Source of the DNA: Alentia gelatinosa
Lineage: Eukaryota; Annelida; Polychaeta; Phyllodocida; Polynoidae
Length of the DNA: 64,000 nt
Direction: 5' to 3'
Assembly: GCA_950022655.1 (NCBI GenBank)
Contig: OX465592.1
Location: forward strand, 3,712,623-3,776,622
Under the pieces are notes generated by a model, which saw only the letters and a program-made list of their open reading frames with translations, did no database searches and was not told where the DNA came from. Shown piece after piece: positions 54,060-63,537 of the stretch. Each line of letters starts with the position of its first letter. Position 1 is the stretch's first letter. A program made the position numbers and the translations under genes.

Positions 54060-54930
54060 ATAAAGTCACGACCGGTGAGGTTCCTGGACCACTCTCCTTA
54101 AAGGCAGGTATAGCCATCCAAATGAGGGGCTGTTCCACAAAGTATATGCACTCAATGGGACTCCACTCAAAGTAGCGCATAAAGTTGGATTGGAACTCCA
54201 CACAAAGCTGGGGCCAGCTTACCATCACTTCTTGACATCAGACATGGGACCAGAACTTGTGTTGGGTCATGACTTTTTTCATGGTAGCAGTGGGAGTGGA
54301 GTTGGGTTGACATGGACATCCAACTCCCTAGTGACATAGAACCGGGTGGAGGGCTACCCCTTCAACCAAGAGCAAGATCAGACCATGTGCCGATTTATGT
54401 AGCTCAAAATATATACATTGCATCACATCATGGTTTGATGGTCGCTGCAGTTCTGCTAGAACGTCCGGCCTTTGTCAATGGTGTTGTTACTATAAATGAT
54501 GCGATACAAGGGAGTCTTGGGATAACAGCTAGTGGGGCTGTGGTGAGTACCTCTTCTGGACAGATCCCAATTTCTCTGATAAATCAGTCTCCAATAGAGG
54601 CAGTGATTGACAAGGGAGCTTGCCTACGATATATAACAGCTGTGAAGGCAGACAGGGTAATACCACCTGACCTTTATCAGTTTGCAAATACCAGCTGTGA
54701 AGCGCAAGAAATGGTAGAGCTCTCCAAACGGACAGCTGCCAACCTCAATGACGAGCAGATGGAACAGGTCCATGAGCTCTTAATGGAATTCTGTAATATT
54801 TTTGGATGTGGTGGTTTGTTTGTTTGGGTAGTTTAAATTACAATTTATTCAATTAGACTTGCATGTGGTGGTGAGAAACTTGGGCACACACATTTAAAAG
54901 AGCATGAGATTTGGACTGGGTTTTGTTTTT
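54060..54930 (+). pseudogene. Ty3/gypsy-like protease end and protease-RT linker
   Basis: About 54,125-54,300 in one frame: VYALNGTPLKVAHKVGLELH and PELVLGHDFFHG, the 'LG.DF' end of a retroelement aspartic protease. Frame 54,312-54,815: PRARSDHVPIYVAQNIYIAS, then AVLLERPAFVNGVVTINDAI and PISLINQSPIEAVIDKGACL, the beta-rich linker before reverse transcriptase. The frame is cut at 54,816 by a 47-bp SINE tail and would resume as EKLGHTHLKEHEI. No stop-free product remains. Confidence 0.75.
54816..54862 (-). mobile_element. 47-bp tail-only SINE insertion with 10-bp target duplication
   Basis: TTGTTTGTTTGGGTAGTTTA then AATTACAATTTATTCAATTA, flanked by ATGTGGTGGT at 54806-54815 and 54863-54872. 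Only the 3' end of a type-b SINE (or its LINE partner) was inserted, interrupting the gypsy-like frame. Confidence 0.88.
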
Positions 54931-55200
54931 TGTGTGTGAAGTTTTACGTCTCGGTAGGCTAGTAACGTCCTTTTGAGACCGACTCATTGGTTGACCTATC
55001 TGGTTCTTGAAAGGAATACTAACTCAACTTGGGTCTGCTTGTAGCAGTGTGACCCTATGCCCATTTTATAGTGTTGCCTCACTGAAGAGCTGTGCCGCAG
55101 ACCATTGACACCACTCCGCCGGTCACATTATACTGACAATGGCAAATCAGTCGCTGCAACATACCAATCGGGTCAGCAAGCTGATGAGTATGAAGCAGCC
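54928..55200 (-). mobile_element. Core-module retroelement fragment
   Basis: Tail 'GTGAAGTTTTACGTCTCGGT', 'TTTTGAGACCGACTCATTGG', then the ~170-bp core ('GTGACCCTATGCCCATTTTA', 'CCGCCGGTCACATTATACTG', 'CATACCAATCGGGTCAGC'). The same tail-core combination opens each 1.9-kb tandem unit. Confidence 0.85.
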
Positions 55201-56150
55201 TGTAACTGCCTATGCTCGTCCCATAAAGATAGCACCAAGAAGGGTCCCAATGCACACTGAAATCTTGTAAAAGCTGAACTCACCTAGTTGATTGACATGA
55301 GAATAATAACACCATCGGAGTCCCTTTTGTTTGTTTGGGTAGTTTAATGTCCAATGTGTTCAATTGGGGGTGGAGTAGGACCTGGTGCTGGAGTCAGCAT
55401 GCGCCAGTCCACGATCATGACATGAGAAAGGAAGGGTAACGGCCTCCACACCGACACGGCATCAACCACCGGGAAGGGAGTCTACCGTAAGACTTGGAAA
55501 GAGATTCCAGCAGAGAACCAGCTTTCTGCACTCTTCCAAGACATAGACACAAGTGGACATTGAAACATCTTTGGAGTGGAACATGGTTCATGTGTGCCTA
55601 TATGGAACAGTCTCTCAACATCAAGACTGTCAGCAACTGTATTTGGATTTATAGTGAGGATTGTGTCTTGTGTGCCTTGGATGTGACAACATACTGGTCT
55701 GTACAATATTGTAAGGTTTGTGAGTTTAACCATTACCATCATGTTAGTATGAAACCATTACCACCGAGAGACTTATATCATTAAAGTATTGTCAATTATA
55801 TCCTATCACGACTTGTCATCTTTATGCCTCAGTATCAGTGGGGTGTGAAGTACCGTGCCTCATAGGTACAGCTAAGCAAGTTATAGAGAAGACCATTCAA
55901 GCCTGAGCAACATCATTATAGGAACGTGTACACAACGGTACATTAACATGAAATAAATAAGTGCTTGGGAATCTGAAGAACCAACTACAACTGTCAGCTA
56001 AGTGAAGTCACAATATCATTTGACTATGCTGTCATTGTAAGACTGGACTGAACACTCTAAGCCTGTAGTAGTACTATACCTCTATAGTCAATATCAAGTG
56101 CTGCTGGTCATAGTCAAATGTGTGATATCCTGTCATCAGCCAGTTCTTCA
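55201..56150. other. Intergenic, mostly unrecognised
   Basis: A short type-b tail ('TTTGTTTGGGTAGTTTAATG') at about 55,328-55,368. The remainder shows no motif that I can name. Confidence 0.45.
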
Positions 56151-56157
56151 AGTCAAG

Positions 56158-56352
56158 ATGCCTAAATACGAAACACCAAAATCATTTACTTTTGACAAGC
56201 CAACAGACTGGGCTGAGTGGAAGCAGAAGTATGACAGGTTCAGGAAAATAAACTGCATTCTACAGCATCATGGTGTCGGACTTCTTCCTTCCTCACTCCC
56301 ACAAATAAGACAAACTACAACAACTCAACAATTAACACCCCACAAGGTGTGA
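56158..56352 (+). pseudogene. Retrotransposon gag N-terminus fragment
   Basis: MPKYETPKSFTFDKPTDWAE then WKQKYDRFRKINCIL. The opening 'P..F.F..P..W..W...F.RFR' is that of a gag of invertebrate Ty3/gypsy elements. The frame decays after about 45 codons. Confidence 0.55.
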
Positions 56353-56559
56353 GGTACGAATGTCTCTACATGAAAGGGGAAAATAGGCCAACACATGTTC
56401 TACCGGTACACTTCCTTGTCTTGACAGCATGTGTTCAGACTCAATAATTGATAACACATGAACAAAGTTGAAAAACACTAAACATAAGACACATGTCTGC
56501 GTTAAGGCAAATCCAGCAACTTGGTCCAAACAAATACCCCGCACCCTATTTATCCCAAA

Positions 56560-57310
56560 CTACCTCTACCCCGAGAACAAACCATGGCCCTGTGCACGAA
56601 CAACTGCTCGAAGAGGAAGACATGGCGTCTACACTGGTTCCTGGGGTATCCGCTGGAAGGAACGGCTGAGAAACCAGCGGCGTAGTCCGTCCACGCACCG
56701 CGCCACCTTCGGGTTACTTTGGCCCTGGCGACAACGGGACGAACTACAGTCTACCAGCGGCGAACACAGGCGGGAACCAGCCAAACATGGCGACATACTG
56801 CACCGCTCGAGGACCTGCGGAGCCACTCTCCTCCCAGATTTTTCGTGACGTTAGCGCTTGCCACAGGGAAATACAGCGCAGGATCTCTGCTATGAGAGTG
56901 CTAGACCGGAGCGGCGCAGTGTATACATAGTTACCGGTTTACTCACCAGATGTCGCTCAAACTAAAACCGGAAGTATCTCGCTTGGTCTAGCGTATCGGT
57001 ATATATTATCAAGATGCAATATTTAACCAGCGCAATGTGAAGCAAAGAAGAACAATCAAAACCTAGTTAAAATTTGAATATCCGGTAGAAAACGCATGTT
57101 AGAATAGTCACTCCTGTCAGAACCCCTGTTGAATGATATCAGCATACTTTAGGGACCGTTGTTGTATAATAAATGTAACGTTTTTGATACTTTATTCGGA
57201 GACAATTGTCGAACCACAGCGGCGTCGTACTGTGAACGTGTCTAACGGAAGAAGTCCAGCAAAGACCTTTCTAGACCCAGCAATATTTCTCTGCGTCAAG
57301 TGACTGAAAA
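56560..57310 (+). promoter_or_regulatory. Promoter / 5' UTR region of the TUT1-like gene
   Basis: GC- and CpG-rich from about 56,580 to 56,920, unlike its surroundings, then an ETS/GABP-type site ACCGGAAGT at 56967-56975, 336 bp before the first ATG. No clear TATA box in a useful place. The frame 56468-56848 crosses the CpG-rich patch but has no recognisable domain, so I read the patch as a CpG-island-like promoter. The exact start site cannot be told. Confidence 0.45.
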
Positions 57311-57353
57311 ATGTCCAGCAGAATATGCGAGATTTGCAAAGTGCCTGTATATG
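57311..57353 (+). CDS. TUT1: TUT1-like exon 1: start and first half of zinc finger
   Basis: ATG at 57311 in context GAAAAATGT; 14 codons plus one base: MSSRICEICKVPVYG. The CxxC pair (C6, C9) is the first half of a U1/JAZ-type C2H2 finger whose histidines come from exon 2. Donor TATG|GTAAGA. No upstream in-frame ATG close by. This start matches the short N-terminus before the finger in the family. Confidence 0.82.
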
Positions 57354-57682
57354 GTAAGAACGTGATTGGCGTATCAGTTTTAGAAGTCATTAAATGGTCC
57401 AAACAGAATTTGAAACCTCCAAGTACCTAGTTCTCTGCTAAGACCGGGGTTTTATGGGCGATAATATGGTAGATGGACATCTAATCTTGGTTTCACACCC
57501 AGTAGGGTCGGACCAGTCTGACTATTTAACCTTGACATCTTGAGCATATTCCAATTAGTCCGAGAAACGTCTGAGATTCGTACAATACTAATTTGAGCCC
57601 CCTGTCACAATGTTTCTCTCAATATCAGCGCGAAAACCGTGGGTGTCTTGAGCTCACCATATTGACGCGTTATTACCATAAG

Positions 57683-58414
57683 GGTAAAAGAGCAGATCCG
57701 TGGCCTCTAGCTTAAAACATAGGTACCCACGCCTCTAGCTTAAAACATAGGGTACGCACCGGGTAGCCTACGATCTTTCGGCGTTTTCGAACCAAACTAT
57801 ATATTTTAACCGGGAAAAAGGCCAGAATCTGAATCTCCACATATTAATTGCCAAATTACGATGTTATTTACCTGTAAATAACGGTTTTTTCCGCCGGGAT
57901 GGGTTGGAGAACATTATCTTTAGTAACTTTGTTTTCATTTTAAAAAGGCCGGATCTTTTTTCAATTAAGCTGGTTCCTGGCAAAACCTCTGTTTTTTCCC
58001 ATTAGGGTTAGGATTAAGGCTAACCCTAAACCTAACCCTATTTTAGGGTTAGGATTAAGGCTAACCCTAAACCTAACCCTATTTTAGGGTAGGGTTAGGT
58101 TTAGGGTTAGGTTTAGGGTTAGGTTTTAGTGAGTGATTCGGCTATGCATTGATATAAGTTTACACTGACATGGCGCCGTTTTCGAAAAATCAGAATAACG
58201 ACTTTGTTGACTCATATCGTCGAAAATAACGGTTAGTTTTAGGTAAATAAGCTTGTATTTTGGTAATTAATATGTCCTGATTCAAAATCTAGCCTTTTCA
58301 TTCTGTTAAAATCGATGGTTTGGTTCGAAAACGGCGAAAGATCGTCGGGTATCGGGCCCGCAAAGTGCGATTCCCTATGTTATAAGCTAGAGACCACGGA
58401 TCTGCTCTTTTACC
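57683..58414. mobile_element. Foldback element with telomere-like core
   Basis: Arms of roughly 200 bp are imperfect inverted repeats. Left: GGTAAAAGAGCAGATCCGTG, 'CTCTAGCTTAAAACATAGGG', 'CGATCTTTCGGCGTTTTCGA' and 'CATATTAATTGCCAAA'. The right arm carries the mirror of each, ending CGGATCTGCTCTTTTACC. The left arm has an internal doubling of 'CCTCTAGCTTAAAACATAGG'. The core (58,002-58,127) is made of TTAGGG/TTTAGGG and CCCTAA repeats. No ORF for a transposase. It lies in intron 1. Confidence 0.85.
58002..58127. repeat. Interstitial telomere-like repeats, both orientations
   Basis: Blocks AGGGTTAGGATTAAGG, CTAACCCTAAACCTAACCCT (twice, alternating with TTTTAGGGTTAGG) and then a (TTAGGG/GTTTAGGG) run to 58,127. 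The alternation of G-rich and C-rich strands makes small palindromes inside the foldback. Confidence 0.9.
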
Positions 58415-58559
58415 ATAATAAGCTTCCACCTATTATAATCATATTTTTTCGAACATTTGTGGGGTTTTTTTTAATTTCTCAATATACAAACAGTAATATG
58501 GAATATGTAGATCAGTGTGATGGGGATGTCTCTAGTGGCAGGTGAAAAGGGGACTATTA

Positions 58560-58850
58560 GGCCACTCATCAACGCGCGCATCAGCAAACACGTTTTTAGA
58601 AGAATTAAAAAAAGATTATTATAAGATGAACCTCGATAGAAATTATGAAAGGTACTGTCGTATCTGCACCCGTTTATAGCCTCAGCGGAGGCGATTAGAT
58701 TAGTACAGAAAACCTCGGATATTCTGATGTAGATCTAGATGCTAAGACTACCGGTATTGTGGTTGCAGATACGACAGGTACCGTATCACGGTATGTGTAT
58801 TTAGTATCAAATTAAAGCTCCTGATCTCAGCGATGCATTCAACGTGGTAT
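58560..58850 (+). mobile_element. Truncated PIF/Harbinger-like MITE (family A)
   Basis: TTA then GGCCACTCATCAACGCGCG at the left. 'AGATGAACCTCGATAGAAAT' and 'TGTGTATTTAGTATCAAATT' match 16594-16740 in order. The right end is lost. Interrupted by the 123-bp element at 58655. Confidence 0.75.
58655..58777. mobile_element. 123-bp mini-MITE with 17-bp inverted ends, nested
   Basis: CTGTCGTATCTGCACCC at the left and GGTTGCAGATACGACAG at the right (one mismatch in 17), flanked by GTA at 58652-58654 and 58778-58780. The intact sequence at 16594 shows the empty site ('GAAAGGTATGTGTATTTAG'), so insertion is directly visible. Confidence 0.9.
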
Positions 58851-59024
58851 TATATGTGTCTAGGTATTCTTAAAACCGTGGTATTCATATTTCTCTTCGT
58901 TATTTTGTTTTTATCCAATCAACAAACATAACCACAAATAATTCGCCACTACACAGTGGTTTTCTATCATCAGCAATCACACTGGCTACACAAGTTCTTT
59001 GCTGACATCTATTGTGGATTGTAG

Positions 59025-59228
59025 ATTGCAATTGTAGATTTACTGCTCTATCAAAGGCCAATCCTTCTCATACCATGTCTATGTAGTTTGGGAGGTAAAA
59101 GAACTCTCACCTCAATAAATATTTAGGGGTGAGATTTCGACCTAGATTCATCTCATAGATCACCATCAAACCCAAAGTAATTCTAATAGAACATATTGGA
59201 CCCTAAACAACCCAAACAAACAAAAAAA
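59025..59228 (+). mobile_element. 5'-truncated SINE, type-b tail
   Basis: Starts in the body ('TAGATTTACTGCTCTATCAA'), continues 'CATACCATGTCTATGTAG', 'GGGGTGAGATTTCGAC', and ends 'AACATATTGGACCC', (CAAAC)n. It gives the + strand version of the type-b tail. Confidence 0.85.
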
Positions 59229-59706
59229 TAACTAAATTTTTCACCCTTTTTGAATTTTTTTTGTGAGACTTTATTTTTCGTTAGATCCATTGCTACATCT
59301 AGCTTCTTCAGACCATGTTTTGAGTATCGTTGTTTCTCATTTCCTTTGGCTTTAACATTAGTTTTCAACAGTTTTCTTTCTCCTTTTTAAAAAATTTCTC
59401 CCAACAATTAGCTTAAACAGAAAGCTACAGCTATTTCTCTTTTCTAACCTTGACAGACCTCTTATGCTTTCATGAGCACACGACAGACAGATTAATGAAA
59501 AAAACACCAAAAATACAAATGGGTGGTGAATAATTTTAATTTTTATGTTAATATTAATGACAGTAGCTTGGCATTAAATTGGATTTCTTGAGGAAAGCAC
59601 CCTTGGCATGTAGAAATTTCTATACATTTGTTGAAGATATTGATATTAACCACCACAAACATATCTAGGTGTACCATTATTATGGTCTCCTTTTTCATTT
59701 TACCAG

Positions 59707-59894
59707 GAGAGCCATGGCAGCATACGGAAGGCAAAAAACACAAGGCCATGTTATCATTGAGGGATAAGCGAGAAGCCCAGGCGGAGAAGTCGATCTACAT
59801 CAGAGGTTTCCCTGAACGGACAACTGAGGAAGACCTGGCAACGCATTTTCAAGTACACGGACAAATTACAAGTATCCATTTGCAAAATAATGTG
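59707..59894 (+). CDS. TUT1: TUT1-like exon 2: zinc finger end and RRM first half
   Basis: 188 bp (phase 1 in, phase 0 out). It opens EPWQHTEGKKHKAM, giving H20 and H26 of a C-x2-C-x10-H-x5-H finger, then a basic linker and SIYIRGFPERTTEEDLATHF with the RNP2 motif IYIRGF, and GQITSIHLQNNV. The acceptor is TTTTACCAG and the donor GTG|GTAAGT. The x10 spacing is two residues shorter than the usual x12, so the exact splice point deserves a check against RNA. Confidence 0.9.
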
Positions 59895-59927
59895 GTAAGT
59901 CAAGATTTTTGGATTTTTATGATTTAA

Positions 59928-60365
59928 TGGCCAGTTCACACTGTGGATATTGAGGTACATAGGTATGCCTAGTCTGAGACTGGAGGTACCTCCAAGTGCG
60001 CAGCGCGGCAAAACGCACAGTGTGAACTGCACGATTCCCGCTAGTCTGAGGCTGGATGTACTGGGTACGCCCAGTCTCAGACTGGACGTACCTCAGTATG
60101 CCCAGTCTCAGACTGGACGTACCTCAGTATGCCCAGTCGCAAGTGTTTTTGAAAATCAAACATGTTTTATATTTGGTACCGCTAGTCTGACACTGGGCAT
60201 ACCAGTGTACCCCCAGTGGCAAACATTCCAGTAGCAGGGGGGTGGTTCACACATATAGCTGCGCATATTCCCTTGTGACTGGGCGTACCTCCAGTTTCAA
60301 GTGCAGTACCTCCATTCTCAGTCTCAGACTGGAGGTACCCCCCAGTCGCACAGTATGAACTGGCC
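59928..60365 (+). mobile_element. MITE family I, copy 2
   Basis: TGGCCAGTTCACACTGTG to CGCACAGTATGAACTGGCC. Left flank TTAA, right flank TTGA. It consists of alternating 'CTAGTCTGAGACTGGAGGTA' blocks. It begins only 34 bp after exon 2. Confidence 0.85.
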
Positions 60366-60601
60366 TTGAGCCAGCATAATTAGTTAGGCCAAGGGAAAGT
60401 GCACATATTCTTCTGAAATAGAGGAATTGGAACGTAACACTACTGAAACCCGTGGCTGTCCAGGCACACCACTGCCCGCATGCCCATCAAACTTGAAGAA
60501 GGATTCTGTAAGGACGAAATGCACGAAGAGAAGCTGGTTTCAGACTAAATGGTGGAAGGCCACGGGTTATTCTTTACACGAACTTTTCTTAACTCAATAA
60601 G

Positions 60602-60813
60602 CAGAGATGACAGTTTTCCAATTTTCCAAGAAATCCTTATTTTCATTTTCAGTTAATAAACTTTTTTTTTCTTATGAATAATTTGGCCCATATTCGCACC
60701 AAAAACATGGCCAATAACGATGTCCTTTCCATGTTGTCTCAGTCTTTCTGATGTAATGAACTCCACATCAAAAATATTTCCTCTCTTTTTCCTGACCCCA
60801 AATGACATCCCTG
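60602..60813 (+). mobile_element. Inverted-repeat element family P, degraded copy
   Basis: CAGAGATGACAGTTTTCC and CCCCAAATGACATCCCTG are degraded forms of the family P ends (CAGGGATGCCAGTTT). It ends 69 bp before exon 3. Confidence 0.65.
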
Positions 60814-60882
60814 AATAAGTACATATTCCTGAATAAATACACATTCACTGTCACTTTCCTTTACCTGGTTCTCTTCTACCAG

Positions 60883-61098
60883 GACAGATATGCCTGCATC
60901 GAGTTTGCCACGCGAGACATGGCCCAGTCTGCGCTGCGCAGGCGCGGAGGCCACACGCTGTTCCATCATCACCTCCTCGTGAAGCCGAGACGACCAAAGC
61001 CCTTCCGTCCTCCGAACAATGCCGAACCCATCTCCACCTGTCCGACATCCTCCGTCAGCTTCGAGGAGGTCCAGACAAAGCTCAAATCTTCTCAGTCA
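60883..61098 (+). CDS. TUT1: TUT1-like exon 3: RRM second half and linker
   Basis: 216 bp, 72 codons, phase 0/0. DRYACIEFATRDMAQSALRR includes the RNP1 strand (RYACIEF), then HTLFHHHLLVKPRRPKPFRP closes the RRM. A Pro/Ser linker follows, ending SFEEVQTKLKSSQS. The acceptor is TTCTACCAG and the donor TCA|GTAAGT. Third positions are strongly G/C. Confidence 0.9.
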
Positions 61099-61557
61099 GT
61101 AAGTAAAATCTTGAACATGTTTAAATTCCTTATAAAAAACAATCAATACCGAAACTGAATAATATCTAGGCTTGTTATATACTACTGTATATGCTATTAC
61201 TCTATCATCAATTTTGAGCTAACTATAATCCTTGAAAACCTTTGTACCATTAATTATACCGACCCTTTTATTTGTTATGTTAACTTGTTACGTAATACTA
61301 CCCAAAAAAAATCTTTGAACCTCTGAATAGTGTTATGCTATTGACATATTATCAGACTTGTCGCTGGAATTTTTCAAATATACCCAGGAAAGATCAGAAG
61401 AATAATTTAGAGTCAGTGATTACAAAAGTTTATTACTATGTGTGTATCGTTTACAATCCATCCACTGTGATAATCGAGCATTGAAATTTATATATATATA
61501 TATAGTTTTTGTTTAAAACAATCTGATTTAAAGGAATGTCGCAATTTTTATTCATAG

Positions 61558-61672
61558 GTAGCGAAGCAGATCCTGGATCTCGAGGAGACTTTGGCCTTGA
61601 GACGAGAAGATCTTGTCAAGCGCGTAGAACTTAAGGACAAGTTGCAAGAAGTCCTTCACAACCGCCTGCCAG
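61558..61672 (+). CDS. TUT1: TUT1-like exon 4: helical linker
   Basis: 115 bp, phase 0 in and phase 1 out: VAKQILDLEETLALRREDLV then KRVELKDKLQEVLHNRLP. A charged helix before the catalytic core, at the place where the family has the N-terminal helices of the palm. The acceptor is TTCATAG and the donor CCAG|GTGATA. The longer open frame that starts at 61591 reads on into the intron and is not followed. Confidence 0.85.
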
Positions 61673-61871
61673 GTGATACTTCGTTTCATTTACTTATCGG
61701 GGTATTTATCAAGCTTGGAGTGGAAACAGATTATTTATTAAGGGAGATCTGCACATCATCTAGCTCTACTCATTTAACTGGAGATTTGGTTTATCGAATC
61801 GCTCAATGGGTTGGGTGTTTTTTTTTATACAAGGCGAAGTACACTTCTATTCCCAACCGATGCTACCTATA

Positions 61872-62069
61872 AAGCCTGTTTCCATTGGCTGACGAAAATG
61901 GTATAGATTTTTTTAGTTCTCCTAAAAGCCCATTTCCATTTTGCGTCAGCTGTGCTAAAGGTTTGTCGGTGGTTCCTGACTGTAGGTCAGTGACGGCCAA
62001 TGGATACAGGCTATTAGGGGAACTCAAAAAATCTATACCGTTTTCGTCAGCCAATGGAAACAGGCCTTT
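61872..62069 (+). mobile_element. Inverted-repeat MITE family L, copy 2
   Basis: AAGCCTGTTTCCATTGGCTG faces CAGCCAATGGAAACAGGCCT. The hairpin continues inward through 'ACGAAAATGGTATAGATTTT'. A near-complete hairpin in intron 4. Confidence 0.85.
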
Positions 62070-62160
62070 AAAGTGACATATAAAAATTGTAATCAAAATT
62101 TGTTTAATTAAAATTATAATGAAGATCTACATATCATATAGCTGTCCTCATTTTTCGTAG

Positions 62161-62467
62161 GTTGCGTACTTCACCAATTCGGGTCATCGGTCACCGGTTT
62201 AGGTGAAAAAGGCTGCGACATGGACCTCTATCTGGATATGAACCTGGAGGCTCCCGCTCCCCCGAACACTTCGGCCCGGATGCTGCAGGCCAGAACGAGG
62301 CTCGCGGAGGGCTCGGACATGGAGCGGCTCACCTACGTCACACAGACTCTCACCGAGTCGCGACTCCCACTCTCCAGAGTGATGAAAATCCCTGCCAAGC
62401 ACTGCCCCATCGCGCAGTTTGTGATCAAATCGGAGAACATCAAATGTGATCTCAGCGTCAAAAACAG
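62161..62467 (+). CDS. TUT1: TUT1-like exon 5: catalytic palm
   Basis: 307 bp, phase 1 in and phase 2 out. It begins GCVLHQFGSSVTGLGEKG and then CDMDLYLDM: the hG[GS] nucleotide-binding motif (FGSS) followed by the DxD metal ligands (D207 and D209 of the predicted protein). Later IKCDLSVKN carries the third catalytic Asp. The middle (about residues 217-262) is variable. The acceptor is TTTTTCGTAG. The donor is AACAG|GCAAGT, a GC donor: using the GT 4 bp further on gives a stop in either following exon. Confidence 0.9.
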
Positions 62468-63038
62468 GCAAGTATTGTGCTCGTGTTTCGTCTGCATCAA
62501 GATCCGTAGCCACTGAAAATGTGCCATGAGTTTTGGTTGCAGAATAACCTCGCATCCGAGTGATTTTTTTGTGTAATTTTTTGCTTTTCGTAGTATTAAA
62601 AATTCTTGGTTGGAAAAAATTGTGGCTGCCACATACTCTCATAAAAGGAAGACCACAGAAGAATGCCTGACGAGATTGTAGAACAATCGAAACCACCTTA
62701 ACTAACCCCCGAATGTACTCCCCGAATAACGGTGGTATGTTTTTGAAAAATATCAATCACTTTTAGTAATTTCTTATTTTGTTTCAATTATTCCGAGTCA
62801 TTCCCTTTTATTGTTTCCTACTTTAACAATAAGTAGGTAGTGACAACATCATTAATTAAAGTAGGAATAGATATTAGCTATTATCAATCTCCATTTAGCC
62901 AGTTTATGATGTTCACTTGATCTATTTCTTTTTTTTTCTCGATTCATTGTATTAAATTTTATATCGTTCTTGTAGACAACTTAACCTACAGTACACATAT
63001 TCATATGATTAAATGTCTTCTTGCTTTTATATTTCCAG

Positions 63039-63059
63039 CAAGGACGCCTCTGCATCTAG
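63039..63059 (+). CDS. TUT1: Candidate 21-nt microexon of the TUT1-like gene
   Basis: CAAGGACGCCTCTGCATCTAG between a strong acceptor (CTTTTATATTTCCAG) and a strong donor (GTATGT) is given here by position 63039-63059. It is phase 2 at both ends and would insert SKDASAS before R of 'KNR|LALKN'. Seven residues in a surface loop between the third catalytic Asp strand and the next helix. Family members I recall have no insert here, so it is probably optional. Confidence 0.55.
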   Translation, partial: QGRLCI

Positions 63060-63144
63060 GTATGTCTGTCTACGTTTGGTGTCAAATAACGATAGCACAT
63101 TTTGAGTGACTGTTTCTGTCTATATCCGTAGGACTGTATCTGTA

Positions 63145-63360
63145 TGTATACCTCGGAAAGCCGTAATTTACTCAGTAGTATATGGCTTTTTCTGCCACGT
63201 CACTGGCAATTTAAGAACTATTTTATATAAACAATGCACAGCGCTTACATCGAGTTTCTAATAATTGACAAGATTTTTTCCCCTAATAATTAATCGAAAG
63301 ATGAGTAATGATTTTGATTTATATGGACATATTCCCCTTGTATTTCTTCCAACTCGGTGA
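63145..63360 (+). mobile_element. Inverted-repeat element family Q, partial copy 2
   Basis: 'GGAAAGCCGTAATTTACTC', 'TCCCCTAATAATTAATCGAA' and 'GATGAGTAATGATTTTGAT' follow 23,270-23,470 in order; the hairpin end is missing. Confidence 0.55.
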
Positions 63361-63435
63361 GTATTTCCGGCCAAAATATCTCTGAATAAATTCCATTCCC
63401 ATACACTAACCATGTCTCCTAATATTGCTCATATA

Positions 63436-63537
63436 CAGTAAAACCCCACTTCTGGGACATCCCGCTTAAGGGGTCACCCCGCTTAAGAGGACACTTTGCT
63501 CAGAATGGACGGTTATCCCTTAAGCAGGGTTTTACTA
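63436..63537. mobile_element. 102-bp MITE with TA duplication (mariner-like)
   Basis: CAGTAAAACCCCACTTC and mirrored GCAGGGTTTTACTA, flanked by TA on both sides, as for Tc1/mariner-type insertions. Internal arms 'CCCGCTTAAGGGG' / 'CCCGCTTAAGAGG'. A relative is nested inside the MITE at 16594. It ends 21 bp before exon 6. Confidence 0.82.

Noticed and set aside
56468..56848. 126-codon ORF over the CpG-rich patch
   Set aside because: Arg/Thr-rich composition typical of a CpG island read in frame; no domain recognised. A divergent gene from this promoter is possible but unsupported.
58002..58127. True chromosome end
   Set aside because: Both repeat orientations occur within an intron, flanked by foldback arms and by exons of one gene.
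62199..62756. 185-codon minus-strand ORF
   Set aside because: Antisense shadow of TUT1-like exon 5, which is GC-rich at third positions.
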